Assembly (NCBI RefSeq): GCF_006351965.1
Contig: NZ_CP040932.1
Location: 3,720,001-3,784,000 of the forward strand
Direction of reading: 5' to 3'
Length of the DNA: 64,000 nucleotides
Source of the DNA: Oceanicola sp. D3
Lineage (GTDB): Bacteria; Pseudomonadota; Alphaproteobacteria; Rhodobacterales; Rhodobacteraceae
Position 1 is the first letter of the stretch; each line of letters starts with the position of its first letter. Positions 8,816 through 17,731 of the stretch are shown one piece after another. Made by a program: the position numbers and the translations under genes. The notes under the pieces are model-generated. The model had not been told where the DNA came from and searched no databases. It worked only from the letters and a program-made list of their open reading frames with translations.

Positions 8816-9526
8816 TCAGGCCAAGGCCCCGCGCCCGTCAATCGCGCCATGCGCCCGGGTCAGGAAGTCGCTCATGCCGGTCATATACTTCTGCACCCGC
8901 ATCTTCTTGCCATCCGCCGAGGTCAGCCGATACACCCCGTTCCCCTCGTCCCTGATGTCCACCAAATCACGCCATGCGATCTCGCGCCGAAACTGGATGA
9001 GGCTCTGCGAGATGATCACATCCCGATCATAGCGCATCTCGAAGCTGAAAACATGGGCAATGCCCAGCAGGGCAACCCCAACCGCGGCAGGCTTGATGAA
9101 CACCATCCATTCCGGGTCCAGCCCCATGTCTGCAAAGAAAAGCACCGCAACGCCCGCCGCCGCCATGAGCACCGTCGAGAGCCGCATCCCCCACGTGGGG
9201 CGCATCACCTTGCTGCCCACCGAATCCTCGGCGGCCTGCGCCATGCCGCGCGAGGCCAGCGGCGCGATGTCCCGCTGCTTCATGAACTTCGCCCCCGCCG
9301 TCAGCTCCACCCGGCGGCCCTGCGCATCGGCGGCATTGGTCGCCTCGTAGAGCTTGGTGGTGACCGCACGGCCAACCTGCCCGGGCAGGATCCAGACAAA
9401 GTAGACATAGGCCGCGATAGCCGCGACCACGAGCAGCACCACAGCAGCGGCAAGCGCCAACAGCACCAGCGGGTTGTCGAGCACGAAATTCAACGCCCTC
9501 AGCCAGAACTGCTCTTGCTCACCCAT
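8816..9526 (-). CDS. Membrane protein of unknown function
   Basis: 236 residues that I do not recognise. A hydrophobic segment at about residues 18-50 is followed by a soluble stretch, then two more hydrophobic segments (about 110-150), then a C-terminal soluble part ([17 protein letters not shown]..., [19 protein letters not shown]) that looks like a PH-like or DUF-type beta domain. A perfect AGGAGG lies 9 bases upstream of the chosen ATG. Divergently transcribed from ubiE, with about 85 bases shared. Confidence 0.7.
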   Translation of the reverse strand: MGEQEQFWLRALNFVLDNPLVLLALAAAVVLLVVAAIAAYVYFVWILPGQVGRAVTTKLYEATNAADAQGRRVELTAGAKFMKQRDIAPLASRGMAQAAEDSVGSKVMRPTWGMRLSTVLMAAAGVAVLFFADMGLDPEWMVFIKPAAVGVALLGIAHVFSFEMRYDRDVIISQSLIQFRREIAWRDLVDIRDEGNGVYRLTSADGKKMRVQKYMTGMSDFLTRAHGAIDGRGALA

Positions 9527-9611
9527 CTCGCACCCTCCTGCGCTCATCTGGCACGTTTGTATCCGGTGCAGATTGCCTATATCCGGTTTGCGAACAAAGT
9601 TGGGCAAGCCC

Positions 9612-10364
9612 ATGGCAGATGACGGAAAAACCACGCATTTCGGCAATGCCGAGGTGCCTGAGGCCGAAAAGGCCGGCATGGTCCACGAGGTCTTCTCCTC
9701 CGTGGCCTCCAAATACGATGTGATGAACGACCTGATGAGCGTCGGCATCCACCGGCTCTGGAAAGACGCGATGATGGATTGGCTGGCGCCCCGCCCCGGC
9801 CAAAGGCTGCTGGATGTTGCCGGTGGCACGGGCGACATCGCCTTCCGTTTCCTGCGCCGCGCCGGTGAGGGGGCCACGGCCACGGTCTGCGACATGACCG
9901 AGGCAATGCTGGTGGAGGGCCGCAAACGCGCCGAGGCCGCCGATATGGCCGACAAGCTTGATTGGGTGGTGGGCGATGCCATGGCCCTGCCCTTCGAAAG
10001 CAACAGCTTCGACACCTACACCATCTCCTTCGGCATCCGGAACGTCACCCGCATTCCTGATGCGCTCGCGGAGGCCTACCGCGTGCTGCGCCCCGGCGGC
10101 CGGCTGATGGTGCTGGAGTTCTCGCAACTGCCCAACCCCCTGATGCAAAAGGCCTATGACGCCTACTCCTTCAACGTCATCCCGGGCATGGGCAAGCTGG
10201 TGACAGGCGACCGCGACAGCTATCAGTATCTGGTGGAGAGCATCCGCAAGTTCCCGCCGCAGGAGGAGTTCGCCTCGATGATCCGCACCGCCGGCTTCGA
10301 GCAGGTGAAATACCGCAACCTCAGCCTCGGGGTGGCCGCGCTGCACTCCGGCTGGAAGCTCTGA
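9612..10364 (+). CDS. ubiE: Ubiquinone/menaquinone biosynthesis C-methyltransferase UbiE
   Basis: SAM-dependent C-methylation in ubiquinone synthesis. 250 residues; the SAM-binding motif [13 protein letters not shown] is at about residues 63-75, with [10 protein letters not shown] before it and FGIRNV later, both UbiE signatures. The start at [11 protein letters not shown] is chosen for homology; the frame is open upstream but without family features. It is followed after 7 bases by ubiB, forming a ubiquinone operon. Confidence 0.96.
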   Translation: MADDGKTTHFGNAEVPEAEKAGMVHEVFSSVASKYDVMNDLMSVGIHRLWKDAMMDWLAPRPGQRLLDVAGGTGDIAFRFLRRAGEGATATVCDMTEAMLVEGRKRAEAADMADKLDWVVGDAMALPFESNSFDTYTISFGIRNVTRIPDALAEAYRVLRPGGRLMVLEFSQLPNPLMQKAYDAYSFNVIPGMGKLVTGDRDSYQYLVESIRKFPPQEEFASMIRTAGFEQVKYRNLSLGVAALHSGWKL

Positions 10365-10371
10365 GGCCCGG

Positions 10372-11904
10372 GTGCGCGGCCCGCACAACATCTGGCGGCT
10401 GATCCGCACCGGGGCCACCTTTGAGCGCACCGGCGCGATGGGCGTGGCGCTGGAGGCGATGGACGCACCGCGCCCGCTTCGCGTGGCCGCCCGTGTGCTC
10501 GGCTGGCCGTTCAAATGGCTGGGGCTGAAGGGCGACCCGTCGCAGCCGCCCGTCACCCGCGCGCTCACCGCGCTCGGGCCGGCCTATATCAAATTCGGCC
10601 AGATCCTCTCGACCCGACCCGATGTGGTGGGGCCGGAACTGGCGCAGCAGCTCATGGTGCTGCAAGACAAGTTGCCGCCCTTCCCCCGCGCCGAGGCGAT
10701 GCGCGTGGTGGCGGCAGAGCTGGGCCAGCCCGTTGACGTGCTGTTCTCCGAGTTTTCCGAGCCGGTCGCAGCGGCCTCCATCGCGCAGGTCCACAAGGCC
10801 GTGCGCGCCGATGACGGGCGCGAGGTGGCCGTGAAGGTGCTGCGCCCGGGGATCGAACGCGCCTTTGCCCGTGACGTCGATGCCTTCTACTTCGCCGCCG
10901 CGATGATCGAACTGCTCTCGCCCGCCTCCCGCCGGCTCCGCCCCCGCGACGTGATCGAGCACTTTGAAGGCGTCGTGGCTGGCGAGCTTGACATGCGGCT
11001 GGAAACCTCCGCCGCCTCCGAATTTGCCGAGAACACGGAGGGCGACGAGGGTTTCATGGTGCCGCGCCCGTTCTGGCCGCTTTCAGCGCGACACGTGATG
11101 ACGCTGGAGTGGGCCGAGGGCATCTCCTTCAACGACCTCGCGGCGCTGGATGCGGCGGGCCACGACCGGGTGGCCCTTGGCGAGCGGGTGCTTTCGCTGT
11201 TCCTGCGCCACGCCCTGCGCGACGGGCTGTTCCACGCCGACATGCATCAGGGCAACCTCAAGGTGGCGCCGGGCGGCGAGATCATCGCGCTGGATTTCGG
11301 CATCATGGGCCGGATCGACGAGTATACCCGCCGGGTCTATGCCGAGATCCTGATGGGCTTCATCCGCAAGGACTACAAGCGCGTGGCCGAGGTGCACTTC
11401 GAGGCCGGCTATGTGCCCGCCGACCGCGATGTGGATGAGTTCGCCCGCGCACTGCGGGCGGTGGGCGAGCCGATCTTCGGGATGGATGCCACGCATATCT
11501 CCATGGCCCGGCTGCTGTCCTACCTCTTCGAGGTGACCGAACGCTTTGGCATGGAAACCCGGACCGAGTTGATCCTGCTGCAGCGCACCATGGTCGTGGT
11601 GGAAGGGGTGGCGCGCTCGCTGCACCCCAACATCAACATCTGGCAGGCCGCGCGCCCGGTGGTCGAAGATTACGTGAAGCGCAACGTCGGCCCGGCCGCC
11701 CTGCTGCACGACCTCAAGGAAACCGCTCGCGTCGCCATCCGCTTCGGCCCGCGCCTACCGGCGCTGCTCGAACGCGCCCTGATCGCCCAAGCCACCCCGC
11801 CACCGCCCCGCCCCTCGGGCAGCAAATTCTGGCATCGCCTCGGCTGGACCACTCTCGGCGCCGCCATCGCACTCGCCGCGATGGCCCTGACCAGCAACCT
11901 GTAA
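10372..11904 (+). CDS. ubiB: 2-polyprenylphenol 6-hydroxylase accessory kinase-like protein UbiB
   Basis: Atypical ABC1/ADCK-family ATPase required for ubiquinone biosynthesis, acting at the membrane. 510 residues with a GTG start. It has the family's K-x-G-Q motif (YIKFGQ), the Ala-rich AASIAQVH loop in place of a Gly-rich loop, the ATP-binding Lys in VAVKVLRPG, the HADMHQGN catalytic loop and the LDFG metal-binding motif. A hydrophobic C-terminal segment (LGAAIALAAMALT) would anchor it to the membrane. Confidence 0.95.
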   Translation: MRGPHNIWRLIRTGATFERTGAMGVALEAMDAPRPLRVAARVLGWPFKWLGLKGDPSQPPVTRALTALGPAYIKFGQILSTRPDVVGPELAQQLMVLQDKLPPFPRAEAMRVVAAELGQPVDVLFSEFSEPVAAASIAQVHKAVRADDGREVAVKVLRPGIERAFARDVDAFYFAAAMIELLSPASRRLRPRDVIEHFEGVVAGELDMRLETSAASEFAENTEGDEGFMVPRPFWPLSARHVMTLEWAEGISFNDLAALDAAGHDRVALGERVLSLFLRHALRDGLFHADMHQGNLKVAPGGEIIALDFGIMGRIDEYTRRVYAEILMGFIRKDYKRVAEVHFEAGYVPADRDVDEFARALRAVGEPIFGMDATHISMARLLSYLFEVTERFGMETRTELILLQRTMVVVEGVARSLHPNINIWQAARPVVEDYVKRNVGPAALLHDLKETARVAIRFGPRLPALLERALIAQATPPPPRPSGSKFWHRLGWTTLGAAIALAAMALTSNL

Positions 11905-11915
11905 CACCTCCGGCC

Positions 11916-11941
11916 GCCGGGCTGACGCCCGGCAGGCTTTT
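11916..11941 (+). terminator. Terminator after ubiB
   Basis: Seven-bp GC stem (GCCGGGC / GCCCGGC) with loop TGAC, followed by AGGCTTTT. It sits 12 bases after the ubiB stop. Confidence 0.75.
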
Positions 11942-11946
11942 CAGTA

Positions 11947-12161
11947 GCCTCGCTGCGCTCGGGAGGCGCCTGGCGGCCTCGCTACGCTCGGTTGGCGCGC
12001 GTAGCCTCGCTACGCTCGGCTTGGGTGATCGGCCTTCTCCGCTCAGTTCGGATACCTGAACATATCGCGCTCTCTGCGCGCGCAGTCGCCGCATCACGCG
12101 CGCGCTGGCTTTCGCCCCCGCCCTACACGCGGCCCGGCTCTTCGAGCCTCGCCGCGCTCAG
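11947..12161. repeat. Direct 16-bp repeats in the ubiB-flgD gap
   Basis: GCCTCGCTACGCTCGG occurs at 11976-11991 and 12004-12019, with a one-base variant (CGCTGCGC) at 11947-11962 and a decayed copy at about 12146-12161. The first three have starts 28-29 bases apart. The core is a mirror repeat (CTCGC-A-CGCTC), not an inverted repeat. The surrounding 360 bases between the convergent ubiB and flgD genes hold no gene I can support. Confidence 0.7.
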
Positions 12162-12270
12162 GGGATTGGAATCGCTTCGCAACGCGCCTGGCATCGGCAA
12201 CCAACGCTTCGCTCAGCGAGGAGCCGTATCTTACCCTGCGCTCATGTGCCTTCTGTCACCGCAGCGGCAG

Positions 12271-13011
12271 TCAGCGCTGCGTCGCGCTTGAATATTGCGT
12301 GCGCGCGCCTTCCGCACCGCCGCTCACCGCATCGGGGCTTTCTTCATAGACAACCGGAAAGCGCAGGGCCGTCACCGAAGATGCCGGCACAGTGACACCG
12401 CTGTTCAAGAGCAGCATGGTCTCTCCGTTCTCCAGCCTCGCTTCCTCAACGCGGGCATAAACCTGCGCCTGAGTGGTCGCGATCAGCTCTTCGCCCGCGT
12501 AGCTCTCCACGCTGAACTTGTAAGTGCCATCGGCGAAAAGGGTGCCACTGTCATCCACCCCTTGCCAGACGTGGAAGGGCGCGCTTGAGTCGATCATCAG
12601 CCGCTGTCGCTCAATGCCAAACTCATCCGTCACCACCAGCACCCCGGCATCGGCCTCGCTGGCCAGATCGAGCGTCATCTCGATCGGCTGCCCGGTGAAC
12701 CGCGCAGGGGCGGTGACCCGGGTTTCCATGCCGACAAAATTCGCCAACTCCGACATGCCTGTCATCCCCATTTGCGCGGACAGCTCTTCAAGCAGAACGT
12801 TGGTGCGCACCTGCTGCTCGACATTGGAGAAGGTCGCCAGTTGCACGGCAAAATCTGCGCTGTCGAGCGGATTCAGCGGATCCTGATTCTGGAGTTGCGT
12901 GGTCATCATCTTGAGGAAGGTTTCAAAATCCGAGTTGATGTAGCCTTGGCTGGCCTGGGCGTTGGAATTCTGGCTCAGGGTGGCGGCTGTGGCAGATGAG
13001 GTTTCCATCAT
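12271..13011 (-). CDS. flgD: Flagellar hook assembly (hook-capping) protein FlgD
   Basis: Scaffold that caps the growing hook and is exported by the flagellar type III system. 246 residues. The N-terminal export/capping region shows the hallmark FLKMMTTQLQNQDPLNPLDSA (residues about 30-50), followed by the FSNVEQQ segment. The C-terminal part is the FlgD Ig-like region (GQPIEMTLDL, ...DDSGTLFADGTYKFSV). It lies 9 bases downstream of fliK on the same strand, so the two form an operon. Confidence 0.93.
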   Translation of the reverse strand: MMETSSATAATLSQNSNAQASQGYINSDFETFLKMMTTQLQNQDPLNPLDSADFAVQLATFSNVEQQVRTNVLLEELSAQMGMTGMSELANFVGMETRVTAPARFTGQPIEMTLDLASEADAGVLVVTDEFGIERQRLMIDSSAPFHVWQGVDDSGTLFADGTYKFSVESYAGEELIATTQAQVYARVEEARLENGETMLLLNSGVTVPASSVTALRFPVVYEESPDAVSGGAEGARTQYSSATQR

Positions 13012-13020
13012 GGGCTCCTG

Positions 13021-14565
13021 TCAGAGGCGAAGGTCTAGGCCGGCGGTGCCGAGTTGAAGGGTCGGCGGCCCCTCAGCGCCGGGTGACAGCGCCTCATGCG
13101 GCGCGTCGTTACCCGCCCAGCTCACGGTCTGGCCCTCGCCCTCCCCGTTCTGATGCTGGCCAAATCCGCTGTCGCCGCTGGCAAAACTGAATTGGGCACC
13201 CTCATGCCCGAGGCGTCGCATTTCCTGCGCCAGAATTTCGATATGGCGGCGCATCATCTCAAGCGTCTCTGGCCGCTCGGCGGTTACGGCAATATGCAGC
13301 CCCGCCTCACTCCCCGTGAACGAAAGCTTCAGTCGCCCGAGCTCCTCAGGTTTCAGGCTCAGTTCCACCGGCCCATCGGGCAGCGGGCGCGAGATCTCAG
13401 CAATCTGAGCGGCCACCTGCTGCGCCGCGGCCGCATGCCCGGACGGCGCGGCAACAATTGATGCGTGGGGCGCGAGATGCGGAATGGTGCGCGCCTCGGG
13501 AACCGCGGTTGCGGCCTCCAAGGCCATGCTCGGGGTGCTCACCGGAAGCGGCTCCGCGGCCAGCGCTGGCGCGACAACGGCGGCGGCCTGTGCGATTTGC
13601 GGAGGTGCGGAAGCGACACGCGCGGGCATTGCAAGCTCCGGCGCGGCCTCCGGGGCCGCCGCAATGGGGGCCGGATCCCCCGGCGGTGGCGCAACCGGTG
13701 CATCCACGCGAGACCGAAGCCGCTCCAGGACCGGTCCGTTCACCGGCATATCCGCAGTGCTTCCTGCAACGGTTTCGGGCCGGAGAGCGGCAATCGTTTC
13801 ACGAACCTTGCTCACGGCGGCCTCAATGGCCGGGTTCACCGGTCTCTCACGCGGCGCAGCTTCGCTGCCATTGTCCACATGCGGGCGCCAATTGCTCAGG
13901 GCCGACATCAAGGCAGCCCGATCCGTCAGCCGTGACATCGCAAGAGCCGGAGCCTCGCGCGAAACTTGAGTGGCAGGCGTTTCAGACAGAGTCGCCAATG
14001 CCCAGTTGGGCGCGATCTCCAGCGGTCGTACTGGGGCGGCATCGTGCAACCGTGGCGCTTCTTGCGCAGTTGCCACAGCAGTGCCCAAGTGCCCGCCCTC
14101 TTCCCTGCGCGACACCCTGCGAAGTTCGGCCACAGGCTGCGCAACCTCCTTGTGCAACGGCGGTTCGGGAGCCGCTTCGGCGCCCGCTTCTGGTGCGGCC
14201 GGCCTCACCGCAATCCCGGCCAATGCCGCTTCAGGTTCATCCATTTGCGCCGGCTCGGCCATGTCTACCCGTGCGCCAGCATTCTCCGGCGGCTGCACTG
14301 TACTTTCCACTACACCCGCCACCCCGGCATCAGCTTCTACCGGTGGGGTGTCAAAATCGGGCTGCTCAACAACCGCCCCCAGCGTTTCAGGCCCGCCAGC
14401 CGCAGGTTCGACCTCCTCACTCGCGGCTTCAGCCCCCAGCGCCGCGAAAATGGCAGCCCAATCCGGCCCGCCCGCCTCCGCTTGCGCCTGCCCGCCTGCA
14501 CGGCCCTGCGCGGCGGCGGGGCTCACTGCAAATACGGCCATCTCGGACAACATCGCGTTCTGCAT
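13021..14565 (-). CDS. fliK: Flagellar hook-length control protein FliK
   Basis: Molecular ruler that switches export specificity when the hook reaches its length. 514 residues; the first 380 are Ala/Pro/Glu-rich and of low complexity, typical of the ruler region. The conserved C-terminal domain is clear: LPDGPVELSLKPEELG, LHIAVTAERPETLEMM, then the closing RRLGH segment. Followed directly by flgD; divergent from the rod-binding gene, with a possible CtrA site between. Confidence 0.88.
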   Translation of the reverse strand: MQNAMLSEMAVFAVSPAAAQGRAGGQAQAEAGGPDWAAIFAALGAEAASEEVEPAAGGPETLGAVVEQPDFDTPPVEADAGVAGVVESTVQPPENAGARVDMAEPAQMDEPEAALAGIAVRPAAPEAGAEAAPEPPLHKEVAQPVAELRRVSRREEGGHLGTAVATAQEAPRLHDAAPVRPLEIAPNWALATLSETPATQVSREAPALAMSRLTDRAALMSALSNWRPHVDNGSEAAPRERPVNPAIEAAVSKVRETIAALRPETVAGSTADMPVNGPVLERLRSRVDAPVAPPPGDPAPIAAAPEAAPELAMPARVASAPPQIAQAAAVVAPALAAEPLPVSTPSMALEAATAVPEARTIPHLAPHASIVAAPSGHAAAAQQVAAQIAEISRPLPDGPVELSLKPEELGRLKLSFTGSEAGLHIAVTAERPETLEMMRRHIEILAQEMRRLGHEGAQFSFASGDSGFGQHQNGEGEGQTVSWAGNDAPHEALSPGAEGPPTLQLGTAGLDLRL

Positions 14566-14613
14566 CTGAACCTGATCCTTCTGACAAGTTGGCTGCAGAA
14601 TGCCTTGTTAAAG

Positions 14614-14628
14614 TTACCAATCCTTTAC
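14614..14628 (+). promoter_or_regulatory. Possible CtrA-binding site between fliK and the flgJ-like gene
   Basis: TTAC-N7-TTAC, close to the CtrA consensus TTAA-N7-TTAA, with an extra TTAA at 14608-14611. It sits in the 112-base divergent flagellar promoter region. The match is imperfect and was found by eye. Confidence 0.3.
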
Positions 14629-14677
14629 CGGTTTCTGCCCTAATGCCTCAAAATAGCCGCATTTCGAAAGGCCACCC

Positions 14678-14962
14678 ATGCCGCCGATTCCCCCTATCCC
14701 ACCGCCCGCTGCATCCGCGGTTTTGCCTCAGCGCGAGCAACACCTGCGCAAGCTGTCTGTCGAGCTTGAGGCGAGCTTTCTTGCAGAAATGTTGGGGCAC
14801 ACGGGGCTGGGCGACACGCGAGAGGGTTTCGGCGGCGGCGCGGGGGAAGAAGGGTTCGCCTCGTTTCTGAGGCAGGAGCAGGCCAAGGCCATGGCCCAAA
14901 GCGGCGGAATTGGCCTGGCGGAACATATTTTTGAAAGTCTGAAGGCGCGAAACCATGGCTGA
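14678..14962 (+). CDS. Rod-binding protein (FlgJ N-terminal domain only)
   Basis: 94 residues matching the FlgJ rod-capping domain: LEASFLAEML, then a Gly-rich loop and FLRQEQAKAMAQSGGIGLAEHI. The muramidase domain of enterobacterial FlgJ is absent, as is usual in alphaproteobacteria, where a separate enzyme opens the peptidoglycan. The downstream chaperone gene starts 8 bases inside this one. Confidence 0.85.
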   Translation: MPPIPPIPPPAASAVLPQREQHLRKLSVELEASFLAEMLGHTGLGDTREGFGGGAGEEGFASFLRQEQAKAMAQSGGIGLAEHIFESLKARNHG

Positions 14963-15308
14963 TAACATCGAACTTTATGAACGTGCGCAGGCCCTTATGG
15001 AGGCCGAGCGGGAAGCCCTGAAGGGCGGGGATTTCATCCGCCTCGAGGCGCTCTATGAAGAGAAGCACGAGTTGCTCAAGCAGATCGAAGCGCAGGCCGA
15101 CACATTGACTCGCTCCCAGCTTGAGGCGCTTTCGGTCAGCTCGCGAGGCAATGAGAGGCTGCTGGATGCCGCCCAGCGCGGGCTTCGCGCGGTCGCCCGA
15201 AGGCTGAGCGAAACCCGGCGCGCGGCGGAGCACCTCGACACCTACACAGACGATGGCAAACGCAAGGATCTGGGCGTGGCGCGCTCCAGCTTCGAACGTC
15301 GCGCCTGA
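14955..15308 (+). CDS. FlgN-like flagellar chaperone
   Basis: 117 residues, almost all helical and charged, with a heptad-like pattern across residues 5-100 (YERAQALMEAEREAL, RLEALYEEKHELLKQI). This resembles FlgN/FliT-type export chaperones for the hook-junction proteins. Overlap with the rod-binding gene and the flagellar setting support the role; sequence alone is weak evidence for helical proteins of this kind. Confidence 0.65.
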   Translation: MADNIELYERAQALMEAEREALKGGDFIRLEALYEEKHELLKQIEAQADTLTRSQLEALSVSSRGNERLLDAAQRGLRAVARRLSETRRAAEHLDTYTDDGKRKDLGVARSSFERRA

Positions 15309-15617
15309 TCCTGGCGCGATACTTTTTGGCATGATTCCAACTGTCTCCGGCCTGCGCCCCGCACCGGAGGCGGTCACGTTCCATTCACCGAACGTCCTCT
15401 CCAATCAAGAACAACTCGCCTAAAATGCGCGGTTCTGCGGAAGGGGGAAATTAGGACTCCTTTAAACTCACTCGGTCAGGTTCGCAGTCGCACCTTCGTG
15501 GGTGGCGCGGCCCGCAACATCGGTCCGCATGACGGTGAAACCGGAAACCAGTCGCCCTAACGGGCGACGTTCCGAAATGGCGCAAAAGCGTCTCATCTGA
15601 AAAGGACCGAAAGAACC
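15309..15617 (+). promoter_or_regulatory. Flagellin promoter and leader region
   Basis: About 310 bases without a gene upstream of the flagellin ATG. A CtrA-like element, TTAG-N7-TTAA, lies at 15451-15465. A hairpin with 7-bp stem GTCGCCC/GGGCGAC and loop TAAC lies at 15551-15568, 50 bases before the ATG, in what should be the mRNA leader, where FlbT could act. The ribosome site AAAAGGA is followed by the ATG at 15618. I could not place a confident sigma-28 or sigma-54 promoter. Confidence 0.45.
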
Positions 15618-17210
15618 ATGTCCAGTATTCTTACCAACACCAGCTCGATGGTTGCCCTGCAAACCCTGCGCGGCATCAATATGAACCTCGAGCAGACCCA
15701 GGCCGAAATCTCTACCGGCAAGTCCGTGGGCTCCGCCCGTGACAACTCGGCCATCTGGGCGATCTCCAAGGTGATGGAATCCGACGTGCGCGGCTTCAAG
15801 GCCATCTCCGAGAGCCTGTCTCTCGGCGAAAGCACCGTCGCGGTGGCCCGCAACGGCGCCGAAACCGTCACCGACCTGCTCGTGCAGATGAAAGAGAAGA
15901 TCGTCGGCGCTCAGGAAGAAAACGTCGACCGCGAGAAGCTGCAGTCCGACATCACGGCGCTCTCCGATCAGATCGCTTCGGTGGTGGGTGCGGCCCAGTT
16001 CAACGGGCTCAACCTGCTCAACGGCACCGATGACGTCAACGTGCTCTCCTCGCTGGATCGCTCCAATGACGGCTCGGTGCAGGCCTCCGACATCACCGTT
16101 GCCCGCCAGGATCTCAGCTATGATGCTGGCGTCATGGGCACCGGTGCCTCGCTCGTCGGCGGCTCCGCCCTGACGGCGGCGGACGCGGCGGCCACCGGCG
16201 GCAATGTCACCGTGCAGGCTGGCGCAGGCCAGAACGCCGATGACAGCTCGACCCGTGACTTCTCGAACACCGGGAACGAGATGGAAATCACCATGAGCAC
16301 GGCTCAATCCATCGGTGATGTCTTCAACCTGCAGATCAACGGAACCACGGTCTCCTACACCGCTGATTCGACCACGTTGAACGATGTGTCCGACGGTCTG
16401 ACCGCGGCCATCAACGCTGCTGGTATCGAGGACATCTCGGCAGAAGTCGCCGGTGCGGTGATTACCATCACCTCCACCTCCAAGTTCGACGACATCGAGA
16501 TCAACGGCGATACCACCTCGGCCACCACGCAGTTCTCTGCCGATGTGGAAGGGGCCGCCGCCACCGCCGCAGCCTCCAGCTTCACCGGGGCGAACCTTCA
16601 GGCCCGCGCCTCCGAGGTGACCTTCTCCGCAACCGCTGGCGTCAGCGAGGGTGACGGCTACCGCGTCTCGATCGGCGGCACTAACTACGACTACGTCGCC
16701 GGCAAGGGTGAAACCTTCGAAGACGTGGCCAAGGGCCTGAAGATCGCGATCGACGGCTCGGGCCTCTCCGACATTTCCACCAACGTGACCCAGGATGCAG
16801 CCACGGGCGCTTGGATGCTTCAGGTGGACAATGACGGCGCGGCAATGGCCCTGCAGGTCAACGGTCTGGCCGATGGTGAAGCCACGGGTGGCCTGGCCGG
16901 TGTCGACGACATCGACGTGACCACCGATGAGGGTGTCGAGGCGGCTCTGGCCAACATCGAAACCTACATCGACGGCGCAATCGAAGCGGCGGCAAACTTC
17001 GGTTCGGTCGAAGGCCGGATCGAGACCCAGTCGGAGTTCATCTCGAACCTCACCGACAGCCTCACCGCGGGTATCGGCAGCCTCGTGGACGCCGATATGG
17101 AGGCCGCCTCGGCCCGCCTGCAGGCGCTTCAGGTGCAGCAGCAGCTGGGGGTCCAGTCGCTCTCCATCGCCAACCAGGCACCGCAGTCGATCCTGTCGCT
17201 GTTCCGGTAA
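15618..17210 (+). CDS. fliC: Flagellin
   Basis: Filament subunit, exported by the flagellar type III system. 530 residues. The N-terminal coiled-coil (MSSILTNTSSMVALQTL, then STGKSVGSARDNSAIWAIS) and the C-terminal helix (LTAGIGSLVDADMEAASARL, closing in ISLFR-type LSLFR) are the conserved D0/D1 parts. The middle 300 residues are Thr/Ala/Asp/Gly-rich and form the variable surface region. Followed by a long GC hairpin, then flaF and flbT, the usual flagellin accessory genes in this class. Confidence 0.95.
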   Translation: MSSILTNTSSMVALQTLRGINMNLEQTQAEISTGKSVGSARDNSAIWAISKVMESDVRGFKAISESLSLGESTVAVARNGAETVTDLLVQMKEKIVGAQEENVDREKLQSDITALSDQIASVVGAAQFNGLNLLNGTDDVNVLSSLDRSNDGSVQASDITVARQDLSYDAGVMGTGASLVGGSALTAADAAATGGNVTVQAGAGQNADDSSTRDFSNTGNEMEITMSTAQSIGDVFNLQINGTTVSYTADSTTLNDVSDGLTAAINAAGIEDISAEVAGAVITITSTSKFDDIEINGDTTSATTQFSADVEGAAATAAASSFTGANLQARASEVTFSATAGVSEGDGYRVSIGGTNYDYVAGKGETFEDVAKGLKIAIDGSGLSDISTNVTQDAATGAWMLQVDNDGAAMALQVNGLADGEATGGLAGVDDIDVTTDEGVEAALANIETYIDGAIEAAANFGSVEGRIETQSEFISNLTDSLTAGIGSLVDADMEAASARLQALQVQQQLGVQSLSIANQAPQSILSLFR

Positions 17211-17219
17211 TACGGTAAC

Positions 17220-17269
17220 GGGCGGGGCGCCGAATGGTCCGGGCCAAAACGGCTCGGGGCGCCCCGCCC
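17220..17269 (+). terminator. Hairpin after flagellin
   Basis: Perfect 12-bp arms (GGGCGGGGCGCC / GGCGCCCCGCCC) enclosing 26 bases, 10 bases after the flagellin stop and without a following U-run. It probably stabilises the abundant flagellin mRNA or partly terminates it, lowering expression of flaF-flbT. Confidence 0.6.
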
Positions 17270-17314
17270 ACTCTCTACTCACCGCAATTCCCCCCCGAGT
17301 GGAAGGACAGAGCC

Positions 17315-17731
17315 TTGAACTCCGTGCAACTGGCGCAAAGCGCCTACTCCTCCGGCCAGCAGGCCCCGCTGCGCACCCATCGCGGCACCGAATACGCAGC
17401 CTTCAGCCGGGTCACCTCGCGCCTCAAGGCACCCCGAAACTTCAACGCGCTGGTCGCGGCGATCCACGAAAACCGCCAACTCTGGACAGCGCTTGCCGCA
17501 GATGTCGCCGATGGCGCAAACGGCCTCTCCCCCGATCTGCGCGCGCGCATCTTCTACCTCGCCCGGTTTACCTCAGAGCATTCCTCCACGGTGCTGCGCC
17601 GCAAGGCCAACGTGGTCCCGCTGATCGAAATCAACATGGCCGTCATGCGCGGCCTCGGGGCCAGCCCGGCTGCCGCTCCACCACGCGCCGCCAAGGCCCC
17701 GGCCCCGGCGACGACCGGAGCAAGCAAATGA
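17315..17731 (+). CDS. flaF: Flagellar biosynthesis regulator FlaF
   Basis: Alphaproteobacterial protein needed for flagellin synthesis or secretion, working opposite FlbT. 138 residues. I choose a TTG start (LNSVQLAQSAYSS) because GGAAGGA lies 6-8 bases upstream and homologues begin at this point; the in-frame ATG further up is unsupported. Family features are TEYAAFSRVTSRL, LWTALAADVA and the helix ARIFYLARFT. An Ala/Pro tail of about 20 residues is atypical. ATGA overlap with flbT. Confidence 0.88.
   Translation: MNSVQLAQSAYSSGQQAPLRTHRGTEYAAFSRVTSRLKAPRNFNALVAAIHENRQLWTALAADVADGANGLSPDLRARIFYLARFTSEHSSTVLRRKANVVPLIEINMAVMRGLGASPAAAPPRAAKAPAPATTGASK

Noticed and set aside
11947-12019. CRISPR array
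   Set aside because: Repeats are only 16 bp with gaps of 12-13 bases, three copies, and no cas genes nearby.
15312-15330. Sigma-54 promoter before flagellin (TGGCGCG)
   Set aside because: The GC pair of the -12 element is missing at the required distance.
15468-17282. Long open frame (604 codons) antisense to flagellin
   Set aside because: It mirrors the flagellin gene, has no ribosome site or family features and arises from strong GC bias at third codon positions.
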